NCBI GenBank assembly: GCA_016938685.1 | Contig: JAFGUD010000160.1 | Coordinates: 1 to 64,000 of the forward strand | Length of the DNA: 64,000 bases | From: Bacteroidales bacterium | GTDB taxonomy: Bacteria > Bacteroidota > Bacteroidia > Bacteroidales > JAFGUD01 | Reading direction: 5' to 3' | The notes under the pieces: model-generated | Database searches by the model: none | What the model was told of the DNA's origin: nothing | What the model saw: the letters and a program-made list of their open reading frames with translations, nothing else | In this document: in pieces, positions 38,493 to 46,044 of the stretch | Position numbering within the stretch: position 1 is the first letter of the stretch | How the letters are laid out: each line of letters begins with the position of its first letter | Position numbers and translations under genes: made by a program

Positions 38493-38834
38493 ATGGAAAA
38501 TATATTGAAAAATAAGAGTTTTTTGTTTGCTGTAAGAATTGTAAATATGTCAAAATATCTTAGAGAAAATAATAATGAATTTGTATTAACTAAACAGATT
38601 TTGAGAGCAGGTACTTCAATTGGAGCAATGGTGAGGGAATCAGAATACGCTGAGAGTAAACAAGATTTTATTCATAAATTAAATATTGCCCTAAAAGAAG
38701 CTATTGAAACAGAATATTGGTTAGAATTGCTTTTTGCAACTGATTACATTGATGAAAACCTTGTAAATTCTTTAAAAATGGATAATAAAGAATTAATTAA
38801 AATGTTGATTTCAAGTATAAAAACAACAAAATAA
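38493..38834 (+). CDS. Four-helix bundle (S23/IVP family) protein
   Basis: A 113-residue all-helical protein with the family phrases RAGTSIGAMVRESEYAESKQ and FIHKLNIALKEAIETEYWLEL. S23-type proteins were first found inside intervening sequences of 23S rRNA genes and are related in fold to the Avd proteins of diversity-generating retroelements; their function is unknown. Its position between sufB and sufC is unusual, since those genes are normally adjacent. Inverted heptamer arrays flank it, suggesting it entered the operon as a small insert. Confidence 0.82.
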   Translation: MENILKNKSFLFAVRIVNMSKYLRENNNEFVLTKQILRAGTSIGAMVRESEYAESKQDFIHKLNIALKEAIETEYWLELLFATDYIDENLVNSLKMDNKELIKMLISSIKTTK

Positions 38835-38899
38835 AGTATAAAAAATAATTTTAATATGTGCTTTGATAAATTATTGGATTAAAAAGAATGAATTGTTAG

Positions 38900-38917
38900 C
38901 TATTGCTACTGCAATAG
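38900..38917. repeat. 7-bp palindromic hairpin before sufC
   Basis: CTATTGC and GCAATAG are separated by TACT. This small hairpin lies in the spacer between the four-helix gene and sufC. No T-run follows, so it does not look like a terminator. Confidence 0.5.
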
Positions 38918-38936
38918 TATCGTTAATTCAAAAGGA

Positions 38937-38964
38937 TTGTTCACTGTACATTGTTAATTGTTAA
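38937..38964. repeat. Heptamer array before sufC (TTGTTCA)
   Basis: Four 7-base words (TTGTTCA, one variant, then TTGTTAA twice) end 11 bases before the sufC ATG. TTGTTCA is the exact reverse complement of TGAACAA in the array at 38425, so the four-helix gene is bounded by inverted arrays. Confidence 0.65.
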
Positions 38965-38975
38965 TTAAATAAATT

Positions 38976-39731
38976 ATGTTAAGTATAAAAAATTTACATG
39001 CCGAAATAGACGGCAAAGAAATATTAAAAGGAATTAATCTGGAAGTAAAACCGGGTGAAATTCACGCAATTATGGGACCTAATGGTTCCGGTAAAAGCAC
39101 TTTGGCATCGGTTTTAGCCGGAAGGGAACTTTTTAATGTAACTAAAGGAGAAGTTCTTTTTGAAGGTAAAAATTTATTGGATTTAAGTCCCGAAGAACGT
39201 TCAAGAGAAGGCGTTTTTTTAGCTTTTCAATATCCGGTTGAAATTCCTGGAGTTAGTATTATTAATTTTCTTAAAGCTGCTTTGGAAGAACACAGAAAAC
39301 ACAGAGGATTAGAGCCACTTAGTGCCGGTGAATTTCTTAAGTTAATGAAAGAAAAAATTCAACTTGTTGAGTTTGATACAAAATTGCAGAATCGAGCAGT
39401 AAATGAAGGCTTTTCAGGAGGAGAAAAGAAGAAAAACGAGATTTTGCAAATGGCTTTTTTAGAACCAAAATTTGCTGTGCTTGACGAAACTGATTCCGGT
39501 TTAGATATTGACGCTCTCAGAATAGTTGCGAATGGCGTAAATAAGCTTAAAAATAAAGATAATTCGTTTTTGGTTATTACTCATTATCAGCGACTTTTAG
39601 ATTATATTGTTCCTGATATTGTTCATGTTCTTTACAATGGTCAGATTGTTAAAACAGGCGACAAAACTCTTGCTTACGAATTAGAAGAAAAGGGCTACGA
39701 CTGGATTAAAAAAGAAGTAAATAATAAGTAG
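38976..39731 (+). CDS. sufC: Fe-S assembly ATPase SufC
   Basis: The ABC-type ATPase of the SufBC2D complex. It is a 251-residue soluble subunit with Walker [10 protein letters not shown] (about 34-42), Q-loop [10 protein letters not shown], signature [10 protein letters not shown] and Walker [15 protein letters not shown] with the D-loop. ATP binding drives rearrangement of the SufB-SufD core. The next gene, sufD, follows after an unusual 172-base spacer filled largely with an octamer array. Confidence 0.97.
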   Translation: MLSIKNLHAEIDGKEILKGINLEVKPGEIHAIMGPNGSGKSTLASVLAGRELFNVTKGEVLFEGKNLLDLSPEERSREGVFLAFQYPVEIPGVSIINFLKAALEEHRKHRGLEPLSAGEFLKLMKEKIQLVEFDTKLQNRAVNEGFSGGEKKKNEILQMAFLEPKFAVLDETDSGLDIDALRIVANGVNKLKNKDNSFLVITHYQRLLDYIVPDIVHVLYNGQIVKTGDKTLAYELEEKGYDWIKKEVNNK

Positions 39732-39772
39732 TCGAGTTATCGAGTAGCTAGTTGATTTGTCCGGTTTAGTAG

Positions 39773-39892
39773 ACACTATAACTCGAAAACTCGAAAACTC
39801 GAAAACACGATAACTCGAAAACACGATAACTCGAAAACACGATAACTCGAAAACACGATAACTTGATAACTCGAATACACGATAACTTACAA
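39773..39892. repeat. Octamer tandem array between sufC and sufD
   Basis: Fifteen consecutive 8-base words fill 120 bases. The two main words, ACTCGAAA and ACACGATA, alternate over most of the array, giving a 16-base higher-order period; three ACTCGAAA copies stand together near the 5' end. The array stops 11 bases before the sufD ATG. An inverted phrase, CGAGTTATCGAG, lies just after the sufC stop (39733-39744). Confidence 0.9.
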
Positions 39893-39903
39893 CTAAATTT
39901 AAA

Positions 39904-41256
39904 ATGAGCATATTAAAATCAAAATATTTAACCAAAGAAGATTTTGTTGAAATATATAAAAACAACGGCAATGCTTTAGCAGGTGAAACTGTTAAACAAT
40001 CGGCGTTTGATTATATTCAGGATAATGATTTACCAACTACAAAACTAGAAAATTGGAGAAAAACAGATATTACGCCGTTGCTTAAGCACAGATTTGAATA
40101 TGGCAAAGAGGTTGACTTAGATGAAATTGTTCTTACAATGTACAATTTAACAGGACAATCAGCAAATATTCTGGTTTTTGTAAATGGACATTTTATACCT
40201 AAATTTTCAAGAATTACCGAAAAAGAAGATGTTTTTATTTTTGATAATATAGCAAATGTCAAAAAAAATCAGCCTGAATATTTCCAAAAATATTTTAATA
40301 AAACCGAAGCACATTCAGCAAATATTTTTTCGGCATTAAATACTGCTTATGCCCCAAATGGAGCTTTTGTTGCTATAAAGAAAAACTCTGTTGTTCAAAA
40401 TCCTGTGCATATTTATCATTTTTCCGATGGAGATAATCAAAAAGTTACATCTTTGATGAGAAATTTGATAGTGGCAGAATGTGGAGCAAAAGCACATATT
40501 GTTTTTAGCTTTCATCCACTTTCAAATGATTATATTTATACAAATGTTGTGAATGAGGTGTTTACAGAAGCAAATTCATACATTGATTTGAATATTTTTC
40601 AGGGCGAAGGCGATGATGCTTTTCAAACAAATCTGACAAAAGTTCATCAGGAAACAGGAAGCAGTTTTTATGCAAATACTTTTACCCTTTGTGGTCATTT
40701 AGTTAGAAACGACATTTTGGTAAAAATCAACGGTGAAAATTGTCACACAGAACTCAACGGATTATATATGCCAGACCGCGAGCAACATTTTGATAATACT
40801 TTGTACGTTGATCATCACGTTGGTCATTCAAGTAGCAAGCAATTTTATCGCGGAATTATGGAAAATAACGCAACTGCAGTATTTTTTGGTCAAAGTTATA
40901 TCAATAAAGACGCAATAAAGTCTGATATTCAACAAACTAATAATAATATTTTACTTTCTCAACATTCAAAAATTCATTCAAAACCACAATTGATAATTCA
41001 CAATGATGATGTTTCTGCAACACACGGTTCAACGGTCGGACAGCTTGACCAGGAAGCATTATTTTACATGAGAAGTCGTGGAATTGGACAAAAACGTGCA
41101 AAAGTTCTTCTTTTGAATGCTTTTGCAGAAGAAGTAATTAACAAAGTACAAATTGAAAAACTTAGGTTGTATTATCAATTTCTGGTTGAAAAAAGATTAA
41201 CAGGAGATAAAATTGAAATGCAGTGTACTAAACTCGGTGAATGCAGAGGATGTTAA
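39904..41256 (+). CDS. sufD: Fe-S assembly scaffold SufD
   Basis: SufD pairs with SufB in the scaffold complex and helps iron entry. The 450-residue protein shows the conserved C-terminal SufBD core: GENCHTELNGLYMPDREQHF, DNTLYVDHHVGHSSSKQFYR, DVSATHGSTVGQLDQEALFY and MRSRGI. The N-terminal half is divergent, as usual. The C-terminus ends in a short Cys-rich tail (MQCTKLGECRGC), which is unusual to my knowledge for SufD and could bind a metal. Confidence 0.95.
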   Translation: MSILKSKYLTKEDFVEIYKNNGNALAGETVKQSAFDYIQDNDLPTTKLENWRKTDITPLLKHRFEYGKEVDLDEIVLTMYNLTGQSANILVFVNGHFIPKFSRITEKEDVFIFDNIANVKKNQPEYFQKYFNKTEAHSANIFSALNTAYAPNGAFVAIKKNSVVQNPVHIYHFSDGDNQKVTSLMRNLIVAECGAKAHIVFSFHPLSNDYIYTNVVNEVFTEANSYIDLNIFQGEGDDAFQTNLTKVHQETGSSFYANTFTLCGHLVRNDILVKINGENCHTELNGLYMPDREQHFDNTLYVDHHVGHSSSKQFYRGIMENNATAVFFGQSYINKDAIKSDIQQTNNNILLSQHSKIHSKPQLIIHNDDVSATHGSTVGQLDQEALFYMRSRGIGQKRAKVLLLNAFAEEVINKVQIEKLRLYYQFLVEKRLTGDKIEMQCTKLGECRGC

Positions 41257-41266
41257 TGAGTTTCAT

Positions 41267-41292
41267 GTTGAAAGTTATAAAGTTGAAAGTTA
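41267..41292. repeat. Short heptamer repeat abutting the sufS start
   Basis: GTTGAAAGTTA occurs at 41267-41277 and again at 41282-41292, and the second copy ends exactly where the sufS ATG begins. It can be read as TTGAAAG words spaced by 7-8 bases, in the manner of the other arrays in this operon. Confidence 0.55.
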
Positions 41293-42510
41293 ATGATTAA
41301 CATTGATAAAATAAGAGCGGATTTTCCGATTTTGAGCGAAAAAGTTTACGGAAAAGATTTGGTTTATTTTGATAACGGTGCTACAACTCATAAACCACAG
41401 GTAGTTATTGATGCTGTTAGCGATTTTTATGCAAAATATAATTCTAATATTCATCGAGGAAGCTACTATTTGAGCAATATTTCTACTCAAATGTACGAAA
41501 ATGCACGTCAGAAAGTGCAGAAATTCATAAATGCTAAAAGTGAAAAAGAAGTAATTTTCACTAAAGGAACAACCGAAGGTTTAAATCTAATTGCTTCATC
41601 TTTTGGAAGTTTATTGCATAAAGGCGATGAAATTATAATTTCAACAATGGAACATCATGCTAACATTGTTCCCTGGCAAATGTTGAGAGACAGAGTTGGT
41701 ATTGATTTAAAAATTATCCCTTTGGTTGATGATTTTCAGCTTGATTTAGAGGCTTTTGCAAATTTAATTACTGAAAAAACTAAGCTTGTTTCTGTTGTTC
41801 ATGTCTCAAATACGTTAGGAGTAGTAAATCCGATTGAAAAAATAATAGAAATTGCTCATTATAAAGGTGTTCCAGTATTGATTGATGCTGCGCAATCTAT
41901 TCAACATAAAAAAATTGATGTTCAAGAACTTGATTGTGAGTTTCTTGTGTTTTCGGGGCATAAAATTTATGCCGAAACCGGAATTGGAGTTTTGTACGGA
42001 AAACAGGAATGGCTTGAAAAACTGCCGCCTTATCAGGGTGGGGGAGACATGATAAAAGATGTGAGTTTTGAAAAAACAGAATTTGCTGATTTGCCATTTA
42101 AATTTGAAGCCGGAACAACTAATTTTGTTGGAGCTCATAGTATTGCTGTAGCAATAGATTATCTTGAAAATATCGGATTAGACAAAATAGAAGAATATGA
42201 GCGTAAATTGTACGATTACGCTTATGAAAAACTTAGCAAAATAGAAGATATTGAATTATATGCAACTTCAAAATCAAACAGAATAAGCGCAATTTCTTTC
42301 AATGTAAAAGGAGTTCATCACTTTGACATTGGTTCTATGCTTGATAAATTTGGCATTGCTGTTAGAACAGGTACGCATTGCACACAGCCGTTGGTGAATA
42401 GTATAGGCATACAAGGAACTGTAAGAGCAAGTTTTTCATTTTATAATACTTTCAAAGAAATAGATTATTTTATTGAAATTTTACCGAGAGTAATAAATAT
42501 GTTTAAATAA
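41293..42510 (+). CDS. sufS: Cysteine desulfurase SufS
   Basis: A PLP enzyme that takes sulfur from cysteine and passes it as persulfide to SufE. The 405-residue class-V aminotransferase fold has the PLP lysine at about 224 (SGHKIYAETGIGVLYG), His in STMEHHANIVPW and catalytic Cys at about 363 (RTGTHCTQP). SufE follows 62 bases on, giving the normal sulfur relay pair. Confidence 0.97.
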   Translation: MINIDKIRADFPILSEKVYGKDLVYFDNGATTHKPQVVIDAVSDFYAKYNSNIHRGSYYLSNISTQMYENARQKVQKFINAKSEKEVIFTKGTTEGLNLIASSFGSLLHKGDEIIISTMEHHANIVPWQMLRDRVGIDLKIIPLVDDFQLDLEAFANLITEKTKLVSVVHVSNTLGVVNPIEKIIEIAHYKGVPVLIDAAQSIQHKKIDVQELDCEFLVFSGHKIYAETGIGVLYGKQEWLEKLPPYQGGGDMIKDVSFEKTEFADLPFKFEAGTTNFVGAHSIAVAIDYLENIGLDKIEEYERKLYDYAYEKLSKIEDIELYATSKSNRISAISFNVKGVHHFDIGSMLDKFGIAVRTGTHCTQPLVNSIGIQGTVRASFSFYNTFKEIDYFIEILPRVINMFK

Positions 42511-42511
42511 C

Positions 42512-42572
42512 TTTTTATCCTTTAAACATTTGTTAGATTTTAAAGCGTTGAAAAGAAAAAAAAAGATAAAAA
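42512..42572. repeat. Nested inverted repeats before sufE
   Basis: TTTTTATC (42512-42519) pairs with GATAAAAA (42565-42572), which touches the sufE ATG. Inside it CTTTAAA (42520-42526) pairs with TTTAAAG (42539-42545). The spacer mRNA could fold back and occlude the start region. AT-only composition makes chance pairing possible. Confidence 0.35.
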
Positions 42573-42992
42573 ATGCAAACAATTACAGAAATACAAAACG
42601 AAATAATCGAGGAGTTCTCAATGTTTGAGGAATGGATGGATAAATACGAATACGTAATTGATTTAGGAAAAGGAATTGAAACTCTTTCGGAAGATTTGAA
42701 GAAAGATGAGTTTTTAATAAAAGGTTGTCAATCAAGAGTTTGGCTTGTACCTAAATATGAAGATGAAAAAATAATTTTTTCAGCAGACAGCGATGCAATT
42801 ATAACAAAAGGTATAGCAAGTCTTGTTATTCGAGTGTTTAGCAATAGAACTCCTGATGAAATTATAAATGCTGATATATTTTTTGTTGATAAAATTGGTT
42901 TAGCACAAAATCTATCGCCAACAAGAGCAAATGGATTAGCGTCTATGATAGATAAAATAAAGCATTACGCCACTTTAGGAGCTAAGAACTAA
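42573..42992 (+). CDS. sufE: Sulfur acceptor SufE
   Basis: SufE takes persulfide sulfur from SufS and hands it to SufB. The 139-residue protein has the active-site Cys at 52 (IKGCQSRVW) and the conserved C-terminal NLSPTRANGLASMIDKIKHY. The last codons and the TAA stop are themselves part of the following heptamer array. Confidence 0.95.
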   Translation: MQTITEIQNEIIEEFSMFEEWMDKYEYVIDLGKGIETLSEDLKKDEFLIKGCQSRVWLVPKYEDEKIIFSADSDAIITKGIASLVIRVFSNRTPDEIINADIFFVDKIGLAQNLSPTRANGLASMIDKIKHYATLGAKN

Positions 42993-43037
42993 GAGTTAAG
43001 AACTAAGAATTATTAATTATTAACTAGTAATTGAATT
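42983..43037. repeat. Heptamer array overlapping the sufE stop
   Basis: Eight 7-base words run from the last codons of sufE to the sufT start. Words are TAAGAAC-like first, then TATTAAT- and TAGTAAT-like. The sufE stop codon TAA is the first three bases of the second word, so the array has invaded, or grown out of, the end of the reading frame. Confidence 0.65.
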
Positions 43038-43355
43038 ATGAGTGAAGATTTTTTTAAATTAGAAACAGAAATAATAAACGCATTAAAAGAGGTTTACGAC
43101 CCTGAAATACCAGTTAATGTGTACGATTTAGGACTTATATACAACATAGATATAGATGACGAAAATAATGTTGAATTAACAATGACATTAACAGCTCCAA
43201 ACTGCCCTATTGCTGACCAAATATTATTTGAAATTCAGGCAAAAATAGAGGAAGTTGCTGACACTAATAATGTAAAAGTTAATCTGGTTTTCGATCCTCC
43301 TTGGAGTATGGAAATGATGTCGGAAGAAGCTAAATTGGAACTTGGTTATATGTAG
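43038..43355 (+). CDS. sufT: MIP18/DUF59 Fe-S maturation protein SufT
   Basis: A 105-residue DUF59 protein that helps Fe-S insertion or carrier maturation and is often the last gene of suf operons. Motifs: EVYDPEIPVNVYDLGLIYNI, LTAPNCPIADQ (conserved Cys) and VFDPPWSMEMMSEEAK. It closes the suf operon; no clear terminator follows. Confidence 0.92.
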   Translation: MSEDFFKLETEIINALKEVYDPEIPVNVYDLGLIYNIDIDDENNVELTMTLTAPNCPIADQILFEIQAKIEEVADTNNVKVNLVFDPPWSMEMMSEEAKLELGYM

Positions 43356-43415
43356 ATTTATTGCAAATATTGAATTTGGATAATAAAATTAGTATTTTTG
43401 TAAAAAGTTTACCTT

Positions 43416-43655
43416 ATGAATGAAGAAGTTACATATCAAAAAATTCTTGATGCATTGGCAAAAGTGCCGGTAAAAAGATTGAGCAGGGTTTATGATTTAA
43501 TTCGTTATGAATCAGTAGAAAATGATAAAAACAAGGAATCTATTCTTCAATTTGCCGGTTCATGGAATGAATTTTCAGATTCTGAGTTAGAAGATTTTTT
43601 GGGAAAGATTCAAGAAAACAGAAAAGAGATATTTGAAAGAAACATTGAGTTATGA
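43416..43655 (+). CDS. VapB-like antitoxin of a PIN toxin pair
   Basis: A 79-residue acidic protein whose C-terminal segment (ILQFAGSWNEFSDSELEDFL) resembles the toxin-binding tails of small antitoxins paired with PIN-domain toxins. The fold of the N-terminal half (a helical DNA-binding or dimerisation region) is not recognised. The stop overlaps the toxin start by four bases (ATGA), so the pair is translationally coupled. The 60-base gap to sufT suggests an independent insertion. Confidence 0.75.
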   Translation: MNEEVTYQKILDALAKVPVKRLSRVYDLIRYESVENDKNKESILQFAGSWNEFSDSELEDFLGKIQENRKEIFERNIEL

Positions 43656-44056
43656 AAAAAGCTTTAATTGATACTGATATAATTTCATATTTTTTAAAAG
43701 ATAATACAACCGTTGTCAGACATGTCGAAAATTATTTGAATGAGTTTGAAGTGTTAAATATTAGTATTGTTACATATTATGAAATTTTAAATGGCTTGAT
43801 GTTTAAAGATGCGAAAAAACAACTTGAAAGTTTTAAAAATTTTGCCAAGAATTGTAACATTATAAATCTAAGCCCAAAATCAGTTCATATTTCAGCCGAA
43901 ATTTATTCAAATTTAAGAAGAACAGGTCAAGTAATTTCTCATACAGATGTCTTGATTGCAGGAATTGCTATTGTAAATGATTTAACCCTTATTACAAATA
44001 ATATAAGTCATTTTAGTAGAATTTCAGAGTTGAATGTTGATAATTGGAATAAATAG
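43652..44056 (+). CDS. PIN-domain (VapC family) ribonuclease toxin
   Basis: A 134-residue PIN-domain protein. Acidic metal-binding residues are visible: Asp in ALIDTDIISYFLK (N-terminal), Glu in YYEILNGLM, Asp in SHTDVLIAGIAI and the conserved C-terminal LITNNISHFSRI. VapC toxins cleave tRNA or rRNA and are held inactive by the upstream antitoxin. The MFS gene begins only 3 bases after the stop, an odd tight linkage. Confidence 0.9.
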   Translation: MKKALIDTDIISYFLKDNTTVVRHVENYLNEFEVLNISIVTYYEILNGLMFKDAKKQLESFKNFAKNCNIINLSPKSVHISAEIYSNLRRTGQVISHTDVLIAGIAIVNDLTLITNNISHFSRISELNVDNWNK

Positions 44057-44059
44057 TTC

Positions 44060-45235
44060 ATGCCCAAACTACTAAAAGATCGCCGTTTATACGTAATTTT
44101 TGGAATAACTTTAATCGCTGTAATGGGTGTAGCAAGCCTTTCTCCGGCTTTCCCGATAATTGCAAAGACTCTTAATTTGGACAAAACTCATGTTGGGTTT
44201 TTGATAAGTGTGTTTACTTTGCCTGGAATTTTTCTTGCTCCTGTTGCCGGTATTTTAGCCGATAGATTTGGTAGAAAAACTGTTCTTGTTCCTTCTCTTT
44301 TTCTTTTTGCACTAGCCGGATTTGCATGTTTTTTTACCCGCGATTTTAAAATTCTTCTTCTTTTAAGATTTTTTCAGGGAGTTGGTGCCGCATCGCTTGG
44401 TTCGTTGAATGTAACTCTTGTAGGCGATTTTTTTAAGGGAAAAGACCGACCTGCTGCAATGGGTTACAACGCTAGCGTACTTAGTTTATCAACAGCTTCT
44501 TATCCACTAATTGGCGGACTTCTTGCAGGAATTGCTTGGTATTTTCCTTTTTTGTTGCCATTAGTGGCTATTCCGATTGGTTTAGTCGTTATTTTTGGCA
44601 TAAAGGAGCCTGAATTAAACAAAACTCCAAACTTTTTTGTATATCTAAAAGCTGCCGGAAAAAGTATTATGAGAAAAGAGGTTCTCGGGCTTTTTATTCT
44701 TAGTATTCTTACATTTATAATCTTGTACGGAGCATTTTTAACTTATATACCTTTCCTTTTAGATGCCAATTTTGATTTATCTCCACAGAAAATAGGAATA
44801 TTTTTGTCACTTAGTTCGTTTTCAACTGCTATAATGGCAACTCAAGTTGGAAAACTGACAAATAAATTCGGAAGTGTAAACTTGTTGAAAGTTGCGTTTT
44901 TTTTGTATATGGTTGTTGTTTTGTTGATTCCGAATATTCATAATTTGTACGCTTTGGCTTTCCCTATTGTGATTTTTGGAGCAGCACAAGCTCTTAATAT
45001 TCCTAGCTTACAAACACTTTTAACAAATCTTGCTCCCGACGACCAACGAGCAATTTTTATGTCAACCAACGGAATGGTTCTTAGAATCGGGCAAACATTA
45101 GGTCCGCCTGTAATAGGAATTGGATTTACAATCGGTAAAATTGAAGGTGTTTATTATATGGCTGCTATTGTTGCTGTTGTAGGAATTGGAGTAATATTTT
45201 CATTGCTGAATAAAGTTGCAAAACCTGAATATTAG
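44060..45235 (+). CDS. Major facilitator superfamily transporter
   Basis: A 391-residue inner-membrane transporter with twelve hydrophobic helices. The loop 2-3 signature LADRFGRKTVLVPS and the segment RFFQGVGAASLGSLNVTLVGDFF typify drug/proton antiporter-like MFS members (12-TMS). Substrate and direction cannot be read from the sequence. It is the last gene of the plus-strand run that begins at sufB and may be co-transcribed with vapBC. Confidence 0.88.
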   Translation: MPKLLKDRRLYVIFGITLIAVMGVASLSPAFPIIAKTLNLDKTHVGFLISVFTLPGIFLAPVAGILADRFGRKTVLVPSLFLFALAGFACFFTRDFKILLLLRFFQGVGAASLGSLNVTLVGDFFKGKDRPAAMGYNASVLSLSTASYPLIGGLLAGIAWYFPFLLPLVAIPIGLVVIFGIKEPELNKTPNFFVYLKAAGKSIMRKEVLGLFILSILTFIILYGAFLTYIPFLLDANFDLSPQKIGIFLSLSSFSTAIMATQVGKLTNKFGSVNLLKVAFFLYMVVVLLIPNIHNLYALAFPIVIFGAAQALNIPSLQTLLTNLAPDDQRAIFMSTNGMVLRIGQTLGPPVIGIGFTIGKIEGVYYMAAIVAVVGIGVIFSLLNKVAKPEY

Positions 45236-45510
45236 AATTTAATTTGTTTATAATTATTGGAAAAGTATTATTGTTTTATTTGCCTAAGTTATTGTAAAAT
45301 GGTTTTTTTTTGAAACACACAATGGAACTTAGCAAAGCAATCTCACAGTCTGTCCCGAATATCGGGAAACAAAGATAGTAATGATAATACTTATTCTTTG
45401 GGGATTAGTGTTTTTGTAGCAAAAAATTAAAACAGACATGATATTTAAGGATAAATCAGTCAAAATTCAACTGTTCGAAAAAATAGGACAATTTTAAAAA
45501 GATATTTATA
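45236..45510. other. Non-coding repeat-like spacer
   Basis: No credible gene lies here. GAACTTAGCAAAGCAATCTC at 45325-45344 resembles the repeat phrase at 511-530, and a short palindrome (TCCCGA-ATA-TCGGGA) lies at 45353-45367. The stretch is probably part of the same decayed insertion region as the Bro-N pseudogene that follows. Confidence 0.4.
45353..45367. repeat. 6-bp palindrome with ATA spacer
   Basis: TCCCGA (45353-45358) and TCGGGA (45362-45367) flank ATA. It resembles the ATCCGAATA inverted repeat at 296-336 in base composition and position (downstream of a gene remnant in a repeat-rich spacer). Confidence 0.4.
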
Positions 45511-45886
45511 ATGGATAAGCAAAATAGCATTAAACTATTCACCGATAAACGTGTACGCGTACATTGGGATAATGATGTTGAAAAATGGTTTTTTTCAGTG
45601 ATTGATGTAATTGAGTTTTAACAGATAGTCCTCGTCCAAGAAAATATTGGAATGCTCTTAAAACAAAGCTGAAAGCGGAAGGAAGTGAGTTGTCCCAAAA
45701 TGTGGGACAACTGAAAATGCAATCTTCTGATGGTAAATATTACAAAACCGATGTTGCTGATACAGAGACACTTTTGCGTCTAATTCAATCAATTCCATCG
45801 CCAAAGGCAGAGCCAATACTTTTTTAGAAAATAAAAAGAAAAATGAACTTGAAAATCCTGAAATAGATGAAGAAATAAAAGATTAG
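45511..45886 (+). pseudogene. Bro-N/phage-antirepressor-type gene, decayed
   Basis: The remnant starts MDKQNSIKLFTDKRVRVHWD and reads WFFSVIDVIEF before a stop at about 45618. Shifting one frame gives LTDSPRPRKYWNALKTKLKA and SSDGKYYKTDVADTETLLRL, ending in QSIPSPKAEP and then a stop at 45825-45827. These phrases are hallmarks of the Bro-N family of phage antirepressor-like proteins, which should continue for another 100-200 residues. A last scrap (45840-45886) reads NELENPEIDEEIKD in a third frame. At least two frameshifts and a 3' deletion make it a pseudogene. Confidence 0.8.
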
Positions 45887-46044
45887 AAAATATAAAATTA
45901 CAGATTATTTAAGTTTGCATAAAGAATGAAAAAAGTTGAATTAGGTTGATAAAACCTGATAATCTTCGTTATAAATTAAATTTTGTTTAATATTGTAACG
46001 TCAAAATTATTTACTTTGCACTTTAACCTTTGAACTTATAAAAA

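Noticed and set aside
39773-39892. CRISPR array between sufC and sufD
   Set aside because: Units are 8 bases with no spacers of 30-40 bases, and no cas gene is in the window; this is a tandem word array.
39681-39971. Minus-strand 96-codon frame with SSYRVFEL-type repeats
   Set aside because: It is the antisense reading of the octamer array between sufC and sufD; the protein repeat is only an echo of the DNA repeat.
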